Part shown: positions 21,650-32,188 of the stretch, piece after piece
Layout: each line of letters opens with the position of its first letter
How positions within the stretch are numbered: the stretch's first letter is position 1
From: Streptomyces sp. P3
GTDB lineage: Bacteria; Actinomycetota; Actinomycetes; Streptomycetales; Streptomycetaceae
DNA: 64,000 nt
Reading direction: 5' to 3'
Assembly (NCBI GenBank): GCA_016893485.2
Contig: JAFEKX020000001.1
Location: 2,046,001 to 2,110,000 of the forward strand
Made by a program: the position numbers and the translations under genes
The notes under the pieces: model-generated
The model's database searches: none
What the model was told of the DNA's origin: nothing
What the model saw: only the letters and a program-made list of their open reading frames with translations

Positions 21650-23381
21650 TGAACTTTTCCTTGAGTGACTGGAATTCGGCGTACGTCTTGGCGAATTCGG
21701 TTTTGTTCTCACCGTCGGTCGCCACGAAGTAGATCCAGCCGTCATGCGTCGGATTCAGCGCGGCGGCGAGCGCCTCGTCGCCGGGGTTGTCGATGGGACC
21801 GGGCGGAAGGCCCTTTGCGTGTAGGTGTTGTACGGGTCCTTGTTGCTGTTGATCTCGGACTCGCTGATGTGGATGTTGCTCTGGCCCTTCAGGTAATTGA
21901 AGGTCGAGTCGAACTGCAGGTACCGGTTTGTCTCGGTATTCGTGGTCTTGAGGCGGTTGTAGACCACTTCGGCCATCTTGCGGAAGTCGTCGTGCGTCTT
22001 TCCTTCGGCCTGGACGAGGCTCGCGACCGTGATGACCTGCAGCGGACTCGTGAGATTGAGCGCCTTCGCCTTGCCCGCGAGGTCGTACTTGCCGTAGGCC
22101 TCGTTGGCCTGGGAGACCATCTGCTTGAGGACCGACTCGGGCTTCATACCCTTCGCGACGCCATAAGTGCCAGGGTAGAGGAATCCCTCCAGTGGGTCCT
22201 TGATGTCCTGGTTGTCGTTCGCCCAGCTCGGCAGTCCGAAACTCTTCCAGTCGGCTTTCGCCACCTTTTTCGTGGTGCCGCTGGAAAGACCGAGTTGCTT
22301 GTCGAGTTCGGCGTAGATCTTCGTGCTGCGCCAGCCTGGAGGAACGATAAAATTGCTCTGACTCTTGGGGTCGAGCATCAGCTTTACGGCACTCTCGGCG
22401 GACATATGCTCCTTGAGTAGAAAGACGCCCGCCTGGATCTTCTTCCCGTCCGGATTCTGCGACTGGGCAGCCACGAACGCGTCGACACTCTTCACGACGC
22501 CCTTTTTCTTCAGCTCCTGGCCGATGGTGTAGCCGCCCGCCCCCTTGGGGATGGAGACACTCACCGAACCGGTGCCGTCGCCCGCGTAGTCCGGCGCCGA
22601 GCCGAAACGGTTCTGGTAGAAATGCCAGCCGAAATAGCTGACTCCGGCCAGGCCGCCGCCGAACACCAGGACGACCACGAGGCAGGCGCAGCCGTTTGCG
22701 GCGCTTCCTCTCCTTGCCGCCTTTGTCCTTGCCCTTGCCGCCCTTGCCGCCCTTGCCCCGCCGGTCACCGCGGCCGCGGCCGTCGTCCGGATCGTCGGCG
22801 TCGTCGTCATCGTCGCCCGCGAAGAACGCGTGTTCGCCCTGATCGGGTCCCGGGTCCCAGTCGGTCTTCTCCGGTTCCGGCTCGGTGCGCCGCTTGCCGG
22901 GCGGCTCCGGCGGGGGAACGCGTCGGGCGTGCCGTAGAAATCGGGCTGCTGTTCGCCGTAGGCGGCGGCCTGCTGGGCGTACGGGTCGTTGGGGTCCGCG
23001 GCGTACGGAACCTGGGCGGGCACGCCGGTGCCGTCCCAGCCCCCTGCTGATATTGCTGCTGCTGACCGGCGTACTGCTGATGGCCCTGATCGGCGTACTG
23101 CTGCTGGTCCGCCCACTGTTGCTGGCCGGGGTACTGCTGGGGTGGCCCTGTTCGTCGTAGACCTGGTACTGCTGCTGCGCGTGACCGTAGTCGGCCTGCT
23201 GGCCGTGGCCCCAGTCGCCGTACTGCGGCTGCTGCGGCTGGTCAGGGTAGTGCTGCGGCTGGCCGCCGTAGGAGGACGGCTGGCCGACCTGGGCCTGCTG
23301 TCCTTCCCATCCGACGTCCCCGAACAACGGGTCCTCCGGATGCCACGGTTCGGAGCCTGGGCCCCGGCCATACTCAGTCAT
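21630..23381 (-). CDS. mltG: Endolytic murein transglycosylase MltG (five indels)
   Basis: Inner-membrane YceG-family enzyme that cuts nascent glycan strands and sets their length. Start ATG 23379-23381 (MTEYGRGPGSEPWHPEDPLF). About 170 N-terminal residues are Gln/Tyr/Pro-rich and then acidic and Gly/Lys-rich, certainly disordered and cytoplasmic. One helix follows (CLVVVLVFGGGLAGVSYFGW), then LysM-like and catalytic regions with DPLEGFLYPGTYGV and ASLVQAEGKTHDDF (catalytic Glu). The C-terminus is YAEFQSLKEKFNATSGN. Indels: losses near 23145, 23038, 22917 and 21813, and a gained A near 22694. Corrected length is 584 residues. The gene sits between ruvX and aroE. Confidence 0.88.
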   Translation of the reverse strand: MTEYGRGPGSEPWHPEDPLFGDVGWEGQQAQVGQPSSYGGQPQHYPDQPQQPQYGDWGHGQQADYGHAQQQYQVYDEQGHPSSTPASNSGRTSSSTPIRAISSTPVSSSNISRGLGRHRRARPGSVRRGPQRPVRPAGRRLRRTAARFLRHARRVPPPEPPGKRRTEPEPEKTDWDPGPDQGEHAFFAGDDDDDADDPDDGRGRGDRRGKGGKGGKGKDKGGKERKRRKRLRLPRGRPGVRRRPGRSQLFRLAFLPEPFRLGAGLRGRRHRFGECLHPQGGGRLHHRPGAEEKGRREECRRVRGCPVAESGREEDPGGRLSTQGAYVRRECRKADARPQESEQFYRSSRLAQHEDLRRTRQATRSFQRHHEKGGESRLEEFRTAELGERQPGHQGPTGGIPLPWHLWRREGYEARVGPQADGLPGQRGLRQVRPRGQGEGAQSHESAAGHHGREPRPGRRKDARRLPQDGRSGLQPPQDHEYRDKPVPAVRLDLQLPEGPEQHPHQRVRDQQQQGPVQHLHAKGLPPGPIDNPGDEALAAALNPTHDGWIYFVATDGENKTEFAKTYAEFQSLKEKFNATSGN

Positions 23382-23503
23382 CGATCCCCTAGAGCCGCGA
23401 GGCGGCGGTCGCGGCGCTTGCGGCTCCGGCTCCCGTCCCGCCTCTTGCTGTGCCATGGCTGTTCGAACACCATCGCATCGCGCGGAACGTTACCGTATCG
23501 CGA

Positions 23504-23965
23504 TCAGATGACCACTTCGACGCCCTCGCCGGGTGCTTTACCTGACACCCGTTCGGATTCCAAGGCCTGCTGCAGAATGATGACAGCTGCCGCTTGATCG
23601 ATGACCGACCGGCCCTTCTTCGACTTCACCCCGAGGCGCGCAGTCCCTGACTGGCCGTCACCGTGGTCATCCGTTCGTCCAACAACCTGACCGGCACCGG
23701 TGCGATGCCCTTGGCCAGCTCCTGCGCGAAGGCCCTGACCTTGACGGCGGCCGGGCCCTCGCCCCCTTGAGGGAGCGGGGAGGCCGACGACGACTTCGAT
23801 CGGTTCGTACTCCTCGGCGAGTTGCTTCAGCCGGCGGTGCGCCGCCGGGATGTCGCGGCCGGGGACCGTCTCGACGGGAGTGGCGAGGATCCCGTCGGGG
23901 TCGCACGAGGCGACCCCGATCCGGGCGTCCCCGACGTCGATCGCGAGTCGACGTCCTCTTCGCAT
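23504..23965 (-). CDS. ruvX: Holliday junction resolvase-like YqgF/RuvX (three masked single-base losses)
   Basis: RNase H-like nuclease family implicated in pre-16S rRNA 5' processing. ATG 23963-23965 (MRRGRRLAIDVGDARIGVAS) with the first acidic motif DVGDARIG intact. The frame stays open only because three separate losses add up to one codon: near 23780 and 23763 (expected GLPRSLKGGEGPAAVKVRAF) and near 23636 (expected LRASGVKSKKGRSVIDQAAA). The roughly 50 residues between them are nonsense in the raw translation, including the middle catalytic region. Corrected length is 154 residues. It lies 15 bases after alaS. Confidence 0.85.
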   Translation of the reverse strand: MRRGRRLAIDVGDARIGVASCDPDGILATPVETVPGRDIPAAHRRLKQLAEEYEPIEVVVGLPAPSRGRGPGRRQGQGLRAGAGQGHRTGAGQVVGRTDDHGDGQSGTARLGVKSKKGRSVIDQAAAVIILQQALESERVSGKAPGEGVEVVI

Positions 23966-23980
23966 GTTCGCGGCCGTTTC

Positions 23981-26652
23981 TTACTTGGCCGTGTCGGCGA
24001 CGAGGCGCTCGACGGCGTCGACGGCCTCGCCGACGGCGGCCGGGTTCTGGCCACCGCCCTGGGCCACGTCCGGCTTGCCGCCACCGCCGCCGCCGAGGGT
24101 CTTGGCGGCCGCGCGGACCAGGTCGCCGGCCTTGAGACCGCGCTCGCGGGCGGCCTCGTTGGTCGCGATGACGGTCAGCGGCTTGCCGTTGTTGACCGTG
24201 AACAGCGCGACCACGGCGGGCCGGCCGCCCTGGATCCGGCCGCGCACGTCGAGGACCAGCTTGCGCAGGTCGTCGGCGCTGGTGCCGTCCGGGACCTGGC
24301 CGGTGACGACCGCGATGCCGTGCACGTCCTTGGCGGACTCGACGAGACCGGCCGCGGCCTGCAGCACCTTCTCGGCGCGGAACTTCTCGATCTCCTTCTC
24401 GGCGTCCTTCAGCTTGCCGAGCATCGCGGAGACCTTCTCCGGCAGCTCCTCCGGGCGCCCCTTGATCAGCTCCTGGAGCTGGGCGACGACCGTGTGCTCC
24501 CGGGCGAGGAAGTTGTAGGCGTCCACACCGACGAGCGCTTCGATACGGCGCACTCCGGAGCCGATCGACGACTCGCCGAGCAGCTTGACCAGGCCGAGCT
24601 GCGAGGTGTTGTGGACGTGGGTGCCGCCGCACAGCTCCTTGGAGAAGTCGCCGATGGTGACGACACGGACCCGCTCGCCGTACTTCTCGCCGAACTCGGC
24701 GATGGCGCCCTGCTTCTTGGCCTCGTCGAGGCTGAGGATCTCGGCGTGCACGTCCAGGTCGCGGGCGAGCACCTCGTTGATCTTCTGCTCGACGTCGGTC
24801 ATCACGGCCGTGGGAACCGCGGAGGGCGATCCGAAGTCGAAGCGGAAACGACCCGGCTGGTTCTCGGAACCGGCCTGCGCGGCCGTAGGACCGAGGGCGT
24901 CACGCAGCGCCTGGTGGGTGAGGTGGGTGGCGGAGTGCGCGCGGGCGATGGCGGTACGGCGGCGGATGTCGATCGCGGCCTCGGCCTTGGCCCCGACGGT
25001 GACCTCGCCGAACTGGACGACGCCCTTGTGGACGTAGACCCCGGGGACCGGCTTCTGGCAGTCGCGGATCTCGATGACGGCACCGGACTCGACCTTGATG
25101 CGGCCGGTGTCGCCGATCTGGCCGCCGCCCTCGGCGTAGAAGGGGGTGCGGTCGAGGACGATCTCGACCTCGTCGCCCTCGGTCGCGGCCGGGGAGGAGA
25201 CGCCGTCGACGAGGATGCCGACGATGGTGGACTCGCCCTGGGTGTCCGAGTAGCCGATGAAGTCGGTCTCGCCGGCCTTGTCGGCGATCTCGCGGTAGGC
25301 ACCCACGCCCGCGTGGCCGGTCTTCTTGGCCTGCGCGTCGGCCTTGGCCTGGTCGCGCTGCTGCTTCATCAGGCGGCGGAAGCCGTCCTCGTCCACGGAC
25401 AGGCCCTGTTCGGCGGCCATTTCGAGGGTGAGGTCGATCGGGAAGCCCCAGGTGTCGTGGAGCAGGAACGCCTTGTCACCGGCGAGGACCTTGCCGCCCG
25501 ACTGCTTCGTGTCGGCGATGGCGTTGTCGAGGATGTTGGTGCCGGCCTTCAGCGTCTTGACGAAGGCGGCCTCCTCGGCGAGGGCGACGGTCTCGATGCG
25601 CTGGCGGTCGGTGACCAGCTCGGGGTACTGCTGGCCCATCATCGCGATAACCGTGTCGATGAGGTCCTTGACGACCAGACCCGTGGCACCGAGCAGCCGC
25701 ATGTTGCGGATGGCTCGGCGCATGATGCGGCGCAGGACGTAACCGCGGCCCTCGTTGCCGGGGTCACGCCGTCGCCGATGAGCATCACGGACGTGCGCAT
25801 GTGGTCGGTGACCACGCGCAGGGAGACGTCGGACTCGTGCGAGTCGCCGTACTCGACGCCCGTCAGCTCGGTGGCCTTCTTGATGACGGCCATGGAGGTG
25901 TCGATCTCGTACATGTTCTGCACGCCCTGCAGGATCATCGCGAGGCGCTCGAGGCCGAGGCCCGTGTCGATGTTCTTGCTGGGCAGCTCGCCGAGGATCT
26001 CGAAGTCCTCCTTGCCGATGCCCTCGCCCCGCTCGTACTGCATGAAGACGAGGTTCCAGATCTCCACGTACCGCTCGTCGTTGACGGCCGGGCCGCCCTC
26101 GACGCCGAACTCGGGGCCGCGGTCGTAGTTGATCTCGGAGCACGGGCCGCACGGACCCGGGACGCCCATCGACCAGTAGTTGTCCTTCTTGCCGAGGCGC
26201 TGGATGCGCTCGGAGGGGACGCCGATCTTGTCCCGCCAGATAGTCTCGGCCTCGTCGTCGTCGAGGTAGACCGTGATCCACAGGCGCTCGGGGTCGAGGC
26301 CGTAACCACCCTTGTCCTGGGGCGAGGTCAGCAGCTCCCAGGCGTAGGTGATCGCGCCTTCCTTGAAGTAGTCACCGAAGGAGAAGTTGCCGCACATCTG
26401 GAAGAACGTGCCGTGGCGGGTGGTCTTGCCGACCTCTTCGATGTCCGGCGTGCGTACGCACTTCTGCACGCTGGTGGCGCGCGGCCACGGCGGCTTGACC
26501 TCGCCGAGGAAGTACGGCTTGAAGGGGACCATGCCGGCGGGGACCAGGAGCAGAGTCGGGTCGTCCGCGATGAGCGACGCCGAGGGGACGACGGTGTGGC
26601 CGCGCTCCTCGTAGAAGCTCAGCCAGCGGCGGCGGATTTCAGCCGACTCCAT
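23981..26652 (-). CDS. alaS: Alanyl-tRNA synthetase (one frameshift)
   Basis: Class II synthetase with editing and C-Ala domains. Start ATG 26650-26652 overlaps the stop of the upstream small gene. Visible: [14 protein letters not shown]-terminus, motif [28 protein letters not shown], editing-site [22 protein letters not shown] (zinc/editing ligands) and the C-terminal glycine run with [14 protein letters not shown]. The frame breaks near 25764 after GDGVTP, where one C or G is missing before [17 protein letters not shown]. Corrected length is 890 residues. Confidence 0.95.
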
Positions 26653-27001
26653 CAGTGGTCCTCATTCCGGTTGTACGAGTACGTCGTCCTGTCGACGGAC
26701 TTCGGGTCAGTGCGGTTCTCGATCGCGGGGTACCGCCGGGCGGCGGGGAGTTCGGGGTCGACCGGGGCGTTGATCCCCAGTGCGTCGCCGAGTTCGGCCT
26801 CGCGCTGGGCCATGCCCGCGCGGACGTCGAGCGCGAAGTGCACCGCGCTGTCCTTGAGCTTGTGGCCCGCTTCGAGCGCCTTGTTGGCCGCGGAGACGGC
26901 GAGGTGCTCGGGGTCAGCTGCTTCAGCTTGCGATTGACCTTGGTGGTCGCCCAGACACCGGCGGCTACGCCCGTGCCGAACCAGAACGTACGGCGGAACA
27001 T
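26652..27001 (-). CDS. DUF6167-type small protein upstream of alaS (one frameshift)
   Basis: 116 residues after correction. Start ATG 26999-27001 ([20 protein letters not shown]); one N-terminal hydrophobic helix, then a charged Ala-rich helical region ([20 protein letters not shown]) and a Tyr/Arg-rich tail ending SYNRNEDH. The break near 26917 after KQLTP is one C missing from a run of five. The stop overlaps the alaS ATG (ATGA). It is a conserved Streptomyces gene of unknown function, co-transcribed with alaS; the family name is from memory of Streptomyces annotation. Confidence 0.7.
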
Positions 27002-27008
27002 GGCTCGG

Positions 27009-27455
27009 TCAGTCCTTCTTCCGGGTGCGCTTGCCCCGCCGTCCGGCCGGGACGGTACGGCCCACGATCACCGTGCGCCGGGAGGTGCCGGCGGGTGCGG
27101 GGACGTCCTCGCGATGGCCGCCCAGGGCCCGGCGGACGCCGTAGCCGAAGGCCGCGACCTTGACGAGCGGGCCGCCGAAGGTGGAGGCGACGGTGGTGGA
27201 CAGTGCGGAGGCGTTCGACGTGACCTCCTGGACGTCGGTGGCGATCGCGTCGACCCGGTCGATCTGGGTCTGCGCGGAGCGCACCGCCGCGGAGGCGTCC
27301 GCCAGCAGCGGCACGGCCTGATCGGTCACGTCCGCGACCAGCTTGGTGGTCGCCTTGAGCGTCTGGGCCACCCTCACCAGTGCGACGGCGAGGAAGGAGA
27401 CCAGGATCGCCCAGAAGACGGCCACCAGGATTCCGGCCACCTCTCCACCGGACAC
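27009..27455 (-). CDS. DUF948 membrane-anchored protein
   Basis: 148 residues from GTG 27453-27455 (MSGGEVAGILVAVFWAILVS). An N-terminal helix spans residues 5-27, followed by a heptad-like region (LADASAAVRSAQTQIDRVDA) typical of DUF948/YtxG-like proteins and a basic C-terminus (RRGKRTRKKD). The open frame extends upstream to 27638, but that part is Arg/Cys-rich and crosses a repeated intergenic segment, so the internal GTG matching the family start is preferred. It lies 7 bases ahead of the DUF6167-type gene. Function unknown. Confidence 0.75.
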   Translation of the reverse strand: MSGGEVAGILVAVFWAILVSFLAVALVRVAQTLKATTKLVADVTDQAVPLLADASAAVRSAQTQIDRVDAIATDVQEVTSNASALSTTVASTFGGPLVKVAAFGYGVRRALGGHREDVPAPAGTSRRTVIVGRTVPAGRRGKRTRKKD

Positions 27456-27473
27456 CTGACACCCGCTCTCATA

Positions 27474-27579
27474 AACACCTGTTGATGACTCGTCCGAGCC
27501 TATCGCGCCGGAGGCGGCGCCCCGTGAACACCTGTGGATAACCGCTGCCGAGCCTATCGCGCCGGGGGCGGCGCTCTGT
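27474..27579. repeat. Two tandem imperfect copies of a 53-bp intergenic unit
   Basis: AACACCTGT begins at 27474 and again at 27527. Each is followed about 22 bases later by GAGCCTATCGCGCCGG and a GGCGGCGC block. The copies differ by several substitutions and one base of spacing. The second contains TGTGGATAA (27533-27541), the reverse of the DnaA-box sequence TTATCCACA, which is degraded in the first. The unit lies between divergent genes, so it could carry promoter or binding elements for both. Confidence 0.55.
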
Positions 27580-27660
27580 ACCGCATTACCGCCCCGCGCA
27601 CACCGGAGTCGAGCGAAGCGATTGTACGGAATGAACACGGTTCAGTACGCTCCGTGTTCC

Positions 27661-29853
27661 ATGCGAGCTTCCCAGGGCGGCGACGCCACCGCGGACGGCA
27701 ATCTGCCCCTCGAGACCGACCGGTTCGTGGGCCGCTCGGCCGAACTCACCGAATTGGCACGGGCACTCGACGCCTCGCGCCTGGTCACGGTGACCGGGCC
27801 CGGCGGGGTCGGCAAGTCCCGGCTCGCCGCCCGCGCGGCGACCCGGTCCGCTCCCCGGACGGCGTCTGGCGGGTGGAGCTGGCGCCGGTGCGCGACCCGG
27901 AACTCGTGGACTTCGCGGTCGTGGAGGCGCTGGGGCTGACGGACCACACCGCGCGGCTGCCGCGTGAGGCGCTGCTCGGGCATCTGGCGGAGCGTCAACT
28001 CCTGTTGGTGCTCGACGGGTTCGAGCATCTGGTGGAGGTATGCGCCGAGCTGGTGGCCGAGTTGCTCGGGCGGGTGCCGGGGCTGCGGGTGCTCGCGGTG
28101 GGGCGGCGGCCGTTGGAGTTGGCGGGTGAGCGGATCGTCGCGGTGGCGCCGCTCGGCGAGGACGAGGCACTGGAGCTCTTCGCCGACCGGGCCGCGCAGC
28201 AGGGCGTGATCCTCGGGGACGAGCCGGGCGTACGAGAGCTGTGCAGGCGGCTCGACGGGATTCCCCTCGCCGTCGAGCTGGCGGCGGGGCGGCTGCGGGC
28301 GCTGACGCCCGGGAGCTGCTCGCGCGGTTCGACGACCGGTTCCGGCTGCTGGCCGGCGGGCGCCGGGACGCGCTGCCCCGGCACCAGACGCTCCGCACGG
28401 CGATCGGCTGGAGCCACGAGCTGTGCACGCCCGAGGAACGGCTGCTGTGGGCACGCCTCTCGGTGTTCGCCGGGCGCTTCGACCTGGAGGCCGCCGAGTA
28501 CGTGTGCGGCGGCGACGGCCTGACCTCGGACGGCGTCCTCGACGTGCTCTCCGAACTCCTCGCCCAGTCCGTGGTGGTCCGCGACAAGACACCGGCGGGC
28601 GTCCGCTACCGCATGCTCGACACGATCCGGGCCTACGGCGCCGACTGGCTGGAGGCGACCGGGGACGCGCCCGGCTGCGGCGCAGACACCGCGACTGGTA
28701 CCTGGGCCTGGCCACCTGGTGCGAGCTGGACTGGTTCTCGCCGCGCCAGGGCGAGGTCGCCGCGCGCGTCGAGGCGGAGCTGCCGAATCTGCGCGCGGCC
28801 CTGGAGTACTGCCTGACCGAGCCGGACGAGACGCACCTGGGCCAGTACCTCGCGGGCTCCCTGTGGTTCTACTGGGCGGGCTGCGGGCGCCTCCTCGCGG
28901 AGGGCCGGCACTGGCTGGAGCAGGCCGTGCAGCTGGACGCGGAGGACACGGCCAACGACCAGTCACGGCTGAAGGCCCTGTGGGTGCTCGGCTATGTGGC
29001 GATCCTCCAGGGCGACACCGTGCCCGCGCTGGCCGCCCTCCAGGAGTGCCGCGAGGAGGCGGACCAGGCCGCGAACCCCACGGCGGTGGCCTACGCCGAG
29101 CACCGCACCGGCTGTCTCGCCCTGGTCACCGACGACATGGCGCGCGCGGAGACCCTGCTGCGCTCGGCCCTGGACCGCTATCAGCAGATCGGCGAGCTGA
29201 ACAGCAATGTCCTGATGGGCCAGGTCGAACTGGCCATGACCCGCGCGTTCCAGGGCGACTTGGCGGACGCCGTGAAGCTGTGCGAGGACGTCCGCCGGGT
29301 CTGCGAGGACCACGGCGAGCGCTGGACCCGGGCCTACGCGCTGTACGTCCTGGCCTACGTCGCCTGGAGCGACGGCGAACTCGTGCTCGCCCGCGACCTG
29401 TTGGCGGACTGCCTGGGCAGCGCCCACGGCTTCCGCGACCTGCTGGGCTCGGTACTCGCGGTCGAACTGCTGGCCCTCGTCACCGTGGCGGAGGGCGACG
29501 CCGCCGAGGCCGCCCTGCTCCAGGGAGCCGCCGCCGGGATGTGGCCCACGGTCGGGCTGCCGCTGTTCGGCTCGGCGTACTACAACGCGCCGCACGAACT
29601 GTGCGAGGCGATGGCCCGCGAGCGCCTCGGCGACGCGCGCTACGACGAGTGCGTACGGGAAGGTGCGCGGCTCGGCCGGGAGGCGGCCGTGGCCCGGGCA
29701 CTCGGGCAGGAGCGGTCGCCCGGCACCCTGCGGTCGCCGCGCGTACCGCTGCGCCGGACGGCGGCGATCGTGGACATGCGAAAGCCCGCCGCCTCCCCAC
29801 CTGGAAGGGCGGGGAGCCGACGGGCTGACGCGGAGCTGGTGCTACGTCCGTGA
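27661..29853 (+). CDS. AfsR-like signalling ATPase with TPR region, no DNA-binding domain seen (three frameshifts)
   Basis: About 731 residues from ATG 27661 (MRASQGGDATADGNLPLETD); ATG 27631 or TTG 27622 in the same frame are alternatives, and none has a clear ribosome-binding site. An NB-ARC-type NTPase comes first: ETDRFVGRSAEL, Walker A GPGGVGKS, Walker B-like LLLVLDGFEHL, then LCRRLDGIPLAVELAAGRLR and HQTLRTAIGWSHEL. Tetratricopeptide-like helices follow from about residue 350. Losses near 27858, 28310 and 28685 break it. Such proteins act as signal-transduction ATPases in the AfsR/SARP or LuxR-LAL families, but here neither an N-terminal OmpR-type nor a C-terminal LuxR-type HTH is visible. 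The 3' end contains the rpsD terminator hairpin. Confidence 0.75.
29784..29825 (-). terminator. rpsD terminator inside the 3' end of the opposing gene
   Basis: GCCCGCCGCCTCCCC (29784-29798) pairs with GGGGAGCCGACGGGC (29811-29825) over 15 bp with two mismatches and a 12-base loop. On the minus strand the stem is followed by TTTCG. It is placed 34 bases beyond the rpsD stop and lies within the coding end of the convergent ATPase gene. Confidence 0.65.
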
Positions 29854-29858
29854 GGTGA

Positions 29859-30473
29859 TCAGCGGGCGTAGTACTCGACGACGAGCTGCTCGTCGCAGAT
29901 CACCGGGATCTCCTTGCGGTTCGGCTCGCGGTCCAGGCGGAACGCCAGGGCGCCGAGGTTCACCTGGAGGTAGCGCGGGGTCTCGCCGTCGGGGGCGAAG
30001 CCACCGGCGCGGGAGACCTCGAACAGGGTCTTGCTGCGGCTGCGCTCGCGGACCATGACGACGTCGTCGGGCTTGACGCGGAAGGACGGCTTGTCGACCT
30101 TCTGGCCGTTGACCTCGATGTGGCCGTGGACGACCATCTGGCGGGCCTGGTAGATCGTGCGGGCGATGCCCGAACGAAGGACCAGCGCGTCGAGACGACG
30201 CTCCAGCTCGATGATCAGGGCCTCACCGGTCTTGCCCTGGACCTTGGAGGCACGCTCGTAGGCGCGGACGAGCTGACGCTCGGACACGTCGTACTGCGCG
30301 CGCAGACGCTGCTTCTCCAGCAGACGGACCTTGTAGTCCGAGTTCTGCTTGCGGCCACGACCGTGCTCACCCGGCGGGTAGGGACGGGCCTCGAAGTACT
30401 TGACGGCCTTCGGGGTCAGCGCGATGCCGAGGGCACGCGACTTCTTGACCTTGGGGCGGGACTGGTTCGCCAC
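29859..30473 (-). CDS. rpsD: Small-subunit ribosomal protein S4
   Basis: 204 residues, intact. Primary 16S rRNA-binding protein of the 30S subunit. Start GTG 30471-30473 ([20 protein letters not shown]) with GGAAAGAG upstream. The S4 RNA-binding domain is visible ([40 protein letters not shown]). No zinc-binding cysteines are present in the N-terminus, so it is the C-minus type. The gene stands alone, outside the rpoA cluster, as usual in Streptomyces, and has a 300-base leader that may carry autoregulatory structure. Confidence 0.97.
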   Translation of the reverse strand: MANQSRPKVKKSRALGIALTPKAVKYFEARPYPPGEHGRGRKQNSDYKVRLLEKQRLRAQYDVSERQLVRAYERASKVQGKTGEALIIELERRLDALVLRSGIARTIYQARQMVVHGHIEVNGQKVDKPSFRVKPDDVVMVRERSRSKTLFEVSRAGGFAPDGETPRYLQVNLGALAFRLDREPNRKEIPVICDEQLVVEYYAR

Positions 30474-30785
30474 GATGTCTCTTTCCTGGTTATCGGCTTG
30501 TCAGGGTGGTGAGAGGTCGCATCCGCAGCCGGGGAAACCCTCCGGACCCCTTGCGGGACCTGGTGGGCAGCCGCTCCCTGAACTGGGCACATACGTGCAG
30601 CACGCGAGTGGCCCACCGACCGATCCCGCCTTGCGACGAGTGGTGGTGGGCTGCCCGCGACACCATTCGAACGGTGCGCGACGCTCCTGGAGCCGGTCCG
30701 AGGACTGGGTCCTCTGACTGACTCCGGCTGACCGTCCCGTTCTGACTGCACGGGACACAGCGCTTCGAGGGATTCTACAGGGTGC
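30474..30785. other. 312-base leader/intergenic region upstream of rpsD
   Basis: No supported open frame. Read on the minus strand it holds several short hairpins, for example GAGGACCCAGTCCTC and CACCGTTCGAATGGTG, before the rpsD ribosome-binding site. S4 represses its own synthesis through mRNA structure in other bacteria, so a structured leader is possible, but I do not recognise a known S4-leader fold here. Confidence 0.35.
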
Positions 30786-32141
30786 TCAGGACCGCTTACG
30801 ACCAAGGTGCTGCCTGGTCCACTCCACCGCGTCCGCGTACCGCGCCTCGGCCCCGTGGCGGGTGGGCTCGTAGTACTCGCGGTCCTTCAGCTCCTCCGGG
30901 GCGTACTGCTGCTCGGCGATGCCCTCCGGCAGGTCGTGCGGGTAGACGTACCCCTGCGCGTGACCGAGCTTGGCCGCGCCCTTGTAGTGCCCGTCCCGCA
31001 GATGCATGGGCACCGGGCCCGCGTGCCCCTTGCGTACGTCCTCCATGGCGGCGCCGATGGCGGTGGTCGCCGCGTTCGACTTGGGCGCCAGGGCGAGGGC
31101 GATGGTGGCGTGGCTGAGGGTGAGCGCGGCCTCCGGGAAGCCGATCATCGCTACGGCCTGGGCGGCGGCGACCGCGATCGGCAACGCGTTCGGATCCGCC
31201 AGGCCGATGTCCTCGCTCGCGGAGATCATCAGGCGGCGGGCGATGAAGCGGGGGTCCTCGCCTGCCTCGATCATGCGGGCCAGGTAGTGCAGGGCCGCGT
31301 CGACGTCGGAGCCGCGGATGGACTTGATGAGGGCGCTGGCCACGTCGTAGTGCTGGTCGCCGTCGCGGTCGTACTTCACCGCCGCGCGGTCGACGGTCTC
31401 CTCCAGGGTCTGGAGGGTGATGTCCGGCTCGCCCTTGTCGAGGGCGGCTCCGGCGGCGGCCTCCAGGGCGGTGAGCGCGCGGCGGGCGTCGCCGCCGGCG
31501 ATGCGCAGCAGGTGGTTCTCGCTGTCCTCGGGGAGGGTGACCGCGTTCTTCAGGCCGCGGTCCTCGCTCAGGGCGCGGCGGAGCAGGGCGCGCAGGTCGT
31601 CGTCCGTGAGGGGTTCGAGGGTGAGGAGGAGGGAGCGGGACAGGAGCGGGGAGATCACCGAGAAGTACGGGTTCTCCGTGGTCGCCGCGATCAGGGTCAC
31701 CCAGCGGTTCTCGACGGCCGGGAGCAGGGAGTCCTGCTGGGCCTTGCTGAAGCGGTGGATCTCGTCCAGGAAGAGGACGGTCTCCTTGCCGAAGCCTCCG
31801 GTGGCGCGGCGGGCGCCGTCGATGACCGCGCGGACCTCCTTGACGCCCGCGGTGATCGCGGACAGCTCCACGAACCGCTTGTTGGTCGCCTTCGAGACGA
31901 CGTACGCGAGGGTCGTCTTGCCGGTGCCGGGCGGGCCCCAGAGGATCACCGAGGAGGGTCCGGCGGGGCCGCCCGCGCCCTCGCCGACCAGTCTGCGCAG
32001 GGGCGAGCCCGGCTTCAGCAGGTGCTGCTGGCCCACCACCTCATCGAGGGTGCGCGGGCGCATTCGCACCGCCAGGGGACTGCTGGACGGGTCCTTCTCC
32101 TGGCGTTCTTCCGCGGCGGCGGTGAATAGGTCGGGCTCCAC
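30786..32141 (-). CDS. rarA: Replication-associated recombination ATPase RarA (MgsA/WRNIP1 family)
   Basis: 451 residues, intact. Clamp-loader-like AAA+ ATPase acting at stalled replication forks. Walker [10 protein letters not shown], Walker [10 protein letters not shown] and sensor AATTENPYF are visible, then the C-terminal tetramerisation region with [20 protein letters not shown] and [15 protein letters not shown]. Start GTG 32139-32141 ([17 protein letters not shown]) is preferred over a TTG two codons upstream at 32147, on family N-terminus and AGGG spacing. It is probably separate from rpsD, given the long gap. Confidence 0.93.
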   Translation of the reverse strand: MEPDLFTAAAEERQEKDPSSSPLAVRMRPRTLDEVVGQQHLLKPGSPLRRLVGEGAGGPAGPSSVILWGPPGTGKTTLAYVVSKATNKRFVELSAITAGVKEVRAVIDGARRATGGFGKETVLFLDEIHRFSKAQQDSLLPAVENRWVTLIAATTENPYFSVISPLLSRSLLLTLEPLTDDDLRALLRRALSEDRGLKNAVTLPEDSENHLLRIAGGDARRALTALEAAAGAALDKGEPDITLQTLEETVDRAAVKYDRDGDQHYDVASALIKSIRGSDVDAALHYLARMIEAGEDPRFIARRLMISASEDIGLADPNALPIAVAAAQAVAMIGFPEAALTLSHATIALALAPKSNAATTAIGAAMEDVRKGHAGPVPMHLRDGHYKGAAKLGHAQGYVYPHDLPEGIAEQQYAPEELKDREYYEPTRHGAEARYADAVEWTRQHLGRKRS

Positions 32142-32188
32142 GTCCAAAACCCTATGTCACGCCACTGACAATCCCGTCGGGGCCGGGG

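Noticed and set aside
27533..27541. Chromosomal origin suggested by a DnaA-box sequence
   Set aside because: Only one box, no cluster, and none of dnaA, dnaN or gyrB nearby.
27456..27638. N-terminal extension of the DUF948 protein
   Set aside because: Crosses the tandem intergenic repeat, is Arg/Cys-rich and unlike the family; the internal GTG gives the expected N-terminus.
30474..30785. tRNA or other stable RNA gene upstream of rpsD
   Set aside because: Short hairpins are present but no cloverleaf, CCA-type end or recognised RNA fold could be drawn.
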